Source of the DNA: Chloroflexota bacterium | Lineage (GTDB): Bacteria > Chloroflexota > Anaerolineae > Caldilineales > Caldilineaceae | Reading direction: 5' to 3' | Assembly (NCBI GenBank): GCA_003577005.1 | Contig: QEUW01000390.1 | Location: forward strand, 1-6,997 | Length of the DNA stretch: 6,997 nucleotides | Shown here: positions 5,705-6,997 of the stretch, piece by piece | Position numbering within the stretch: the stretch's first letter is position 1 | Layout of the letters: every line of letters begins with the position of its first letter | Made by a program: the position numbers and the translations under genes | Notes under the pieces: model-generated | What the model saw: only the letters and a program-made list of their open reading frames with translations | Told to the model about the DNA's origin: nothing | Databases searched by the model: none

Positions 5705-6487
5705 ATGCAACTGGCAGGAAAAGTTGCGCTGGTCACCGGCGCAGGGTCGGGTATTGGGCGAGCTACAGCGCTTACCTTCGCCAACGAGGGAGCCAGGGTC
5801 GCTGTAGTGGAATTGCTCGCCGAACGCGCCAACGCAGTGGCGGATGAGATCAACCAGGTTGGCGGCGAAGCTATTCCCCTGGTCGCCGATGTGGCGCAGG
5901 CCGCCGAGGTGGAGCGCGCCGTGCGCCATGCGACTGAACATTTTGGACGCCTCGACATCGTCTTTGCCAACGCGGGGATCAACGGTGTCTGGGCGCCCAT
6001 CGAGGAGCTAACGCCAGAGGAATGGGATCGCACCCTCGACATCAACCTCAAGGGCTGCTTTCACACGATCAAATATGCGGTACCCTGGCTCAAAAAAGCG
6101 GGTGGGGCTATTGTCGTCACTTCGTCAGTGAACGGCACACGTGTCTTTAGCAACAGTGGCGCCGTGGCCTATTCGTGCGCCAAGGCCGGCCAACTGGTGA
6201 TGGCAAAGATGCTCGCCCCTGAATTGGCCCCGTACGGGGTGCGCATCAACGCCATCTGTCCCGGCTCGGTTCAGACGAATATCCGCGAAAACACCTTTCC
6301 CCGTAACCGCGAGGCTATCCGCTGGCCGGTGCAATATCCCAAAGGCCCCATTCCGCTCAAAGAGCACCAACCGGCCACACCCGAACAGGTTGCGCAACTC
6401 GTGCTTTTTCTAGCGTCGGACAACGCCTCCCATATCACCGGCACCGAAGTCTGGATCGACGGCGGCCAGTCATTGGTTATCGGTTGA
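5705..6487 (+). CDS. Classical short-chain dehydrogenase/reductase (SDR)
   Basis: This 260-residue cytoplasmic NAD(P)-dependent oxidoreductase has a single Rossmann domain. Visible motifs are TGAGSGIG (11-18) for the dinucleotide, E36 at the end of beta-2 favouring NAD over NADP, NAG (89-91), N114, S141, and the catalytic Y156-SCA-K160. The end reads GTEVWIDGGQS, as in family members of 250-265 residues. The Ser-Tyr spacing is two longer than the commonest form, a small insertion. The start is ATG at 5705, with AGGAG at 5689-5693, 11 nt upstream, a slightly long spacing. A GTG at 5609 would add 32 residues read through a hairpin and has no ribosome site. It is divergent from the transporter operon and shares its control region, so a role in oxidising the imported sugar, sugar acid or an intermediate is likely but unproven. 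The substrate is not identifiable. Confidence 0.94.
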   Translation: MQLAGKVALVTGAGSGIGRATALTFANEGARVAVVELLAERANAVADEINQVGGEAIPLVADVAQAAEVERAVRHATEHFGRLDIVFANAGINGVWAPIEELTPEEWDRTLDINLKGCFHTIKYAVPWLKKAGGAIVVTSSVNGTRVFSNSGAVAYSCAKAGQLVMAKMLAPELAPYGVRINAICPGSVQTNIRENTFPRNREAIRWPVQYPKGPIPLKEHQPATPEQVAQLVLFLASDNASHITGTEVWIDGGQSLVIG

Positions 6488-6506
6488 TCGGCGGAATGCG
6501 GGATAC

Positions 6507-6520
6507 GTGAGGAGTGAGGA
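6507..6520 (+). promoter_or_regulatory. Ribosome binding site made of a tandem heptamer
   Basis: GTGAGGA occurs twice in a row (6507-6513 and 6514-6520), and a degenerate third copy starts with the GTG start codon at 6521. GAGGAG (6509-6514) sits 6 nt before that codon and serves as the Shine-Dalgarno sequence. It decides the start of the downstream small gene. Change in copy number of the heptamer would move or duplicate the ribosome site. Confidence 0.55.
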
Positions 6521-6823
6521 GTGAAATGTGACAAATCCGGCCTGGCGCGCTGCGCAAGTAGGCCGGTGATCAACTATTGTCTCAACAACGTGACGGCAGA
6601 TGTGCGCCGGCAGTTGGACGCACTTGATTTGACCGCCGTGGAAGATTACTGCCTCCAGCGGTGCGGCGACTGCTTTGCCGGCCCCTTTCTGGTGGTGGAT
6701 GGCAGGCTGGTCACCGGCGATTCGCATGCCCAGATTTTGCGCAATCTATACTCAAATCAGAATGAGAACCGGAGTTCTACTTTACATCCGCATTCCGGGA
6801 AAGGGCCACAATGCTTCTCCTAA
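6521..6823 (+). CDS. Small Cys-rich protein resembling DUF1450 (YuzB-like)
   Basis: A 100-residue frame starts at GTG 6521 with GAGGAG 6 nt upstream, 33 nt after the SDR stop, so it is probably co-transcribed with the SDR. Residues 16-77 carry the DUF1450 pattern: VINYCLNN, a helix, a second strand ending CLQRCGDC (44-51), FLVVDGRLV (56-64), then a helix ending RNLY. Cysteines 20, 44, 48 and 51 match the family and could bind a metal or iron-sulfur cluster in a thioredoxin-like fold. The family's biochemical role is unknown. The N terminus adds 15 residues with two more Cys (3 and 11); a weaker start at GTG 6566 would remove them. The last residues are unusual: the reading frame enters the left arm of a stem-loop at 6789 and stops in its loop. 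The family usually has about 75-80 residues. I am fairly sure it is coding and moderately sure of the family. Confidence 0.65.
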   Translation: MKCDKSGLARCASRPVINYCLNNVTADVRRQLDALDLTAVEDYCLQRCGDCFAGPFLVVDGRLVTGDSHAQILRNLYSNQNENRSSTLHPHSGKGPQCFS

Positions 6824-6855
6824 GAGTAAGCTCGCTGGCCCTTTCCCGGAATGCG
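6789..6855. repeat. 67-nt stem-loop with perfect 20-bp arms
   Basis: Arms 6789-6808 and 6836-6855 are exact inverted copies (CGCATTCCGGG... against ...CCCGGAATGCG). The 27-nt loop can fold again: GCTTCTC (6813-6819) pairs with GAG and AAGC (6824-6826 and 6828-6831) with one bulged T. The stop codon of the Cys-rich gene (6821-6823) is in the innermost loop. No T-run follows. It may end or protect the SDR transcript, or be an inserted palindromic element. Confidence 0.85.
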
Positions 6856-6926
6856 AAGGGTTGGCGAAAATCCGGGTTTCAAACTCAACGCAGTATAGAT
6901 AGTACGACAACGTTACATTTCGATAA

Positions 6927-6993
6927 GACCTCCGGGAGGTGACCGGATGAATGCTCGACAAATCAGGTTGTCTCCGGTCACCTCCCGGAGGTC
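6927..6993. repeat. 67-nt stem-loop with perfect 21-bp arms, each itself palindromic
   Basis: Arms 6927-6947 and 6973-6993 are exact inverted copies. Within each arm a smaller palindrome occurs: ACCTCC-G-GGAGGT at 6928-6940 and ACCTCC-C-GGAGGT at 6980-6992. The 25-nt loop contains GACAA (6957-6961) and TTGTC (6968-6972), which pair directly against the right arm. The preceding 71 nt (6856-6926) shows no gene or motif. The element ends 4 nt before the edge of the window, so what lies beyond is unknown. Confidence 0.85.
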
Positions 6994-6997
6994 GGCC

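Noticed and set aside
6492..6855. CGGAATGCG before the small Cys-rich gene (6492-6500) and again in the stem-loop arm (6847-6855), as possible ends of a mobile unit
   Set aside because: Nine bases is short, the matching sequence does not extend further, and no transposase or target duplication is seen.
6856..6926. Possible gene or RNA between the last two stem-loops
   Set aside because: Only 71 nt, with no start and ribosome site, no tRNA-like fold and no palindrome that I could find.
232..6993. CRISPR array from the many repeats
   Set aside because: The repeats are palindromes of differing sequence, not identical direct repeats with regular spacers, and no cas gene is present.

Overview
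This window looks like a carbohydrate-uptake and catabolism locus from a free-living bacterium with GC-rich coding DNA. Three things suggest Chloroflexota (Anaerolineae or Caldilineae type): the style of the binding lipoprotein (Tat motif plus lipobox), the MalFG-type permeases with no local ATPase, and the abundance of palindromic intergenic repeats. That placement is inference; no rRNA or other phylogenetic marker is present.

Layout, left to right. The last 74 codons of a helical-repeat (probably TPR) protein read rightward and end at 225. They converge, across a 66-nt stem-loop (232-297), on a leftward block transcribed from about 5573 down to 319. In order of transcription that block holds: a Tat-exported sugar-binding lipoprotein (3984-5342); a perfect 22-bp hairpin (3930-3974); two inner-membrane permeases with overlapping stop and start codons (2970-3908 and 2128-2973); a second stem-loop (2057-2116); a wrecked mandelate racemase/muconate lactonizing (enolase-superfamily) sugar-acid dehydratase gene (1396-2021); and a Gfo/Idh/MocA dehydrogenase (319-1362). 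A rightward unit on the other side of the regulatory gap holds a classical SDR dehydrogenase (5705-6487) and a small Cys-rich protein resembling DUF1450/YuzB (6521-6823). Two large stem-loops of identical 67-nt span follow (6789-6855 and 6927-6993).

The gap between the lipoprotein and the SDR (5343-5704) carries a near-consensus leftward sigma70-type promoter. A plausible rightward promoter has a -10 element that overlaps the leftward one. A 7-10-7 inverted repeat covers the rightward -35 and the start of the leftward transcript, so one regulator could switch both units.

Working model (inference): the lipoprotein and permeases import a sugar, sugar acid or polyol, powered by an ATPase encoded elsewhere. 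The Gfo/Idh/MocA and SDR enzymes oxidise it. The dehydratase step once encoded here has been lost through a small frameshifting duplication and a large in-gene deletion. The substrate cannot be read from the sequence. The points most worth a second look are the overlapping promoters with a shared operator, the dead dehydratase inside an otherwise intact operon, and a set of sequence-unrelated but architecturally matched stem-loops in almost every intergenic gap.
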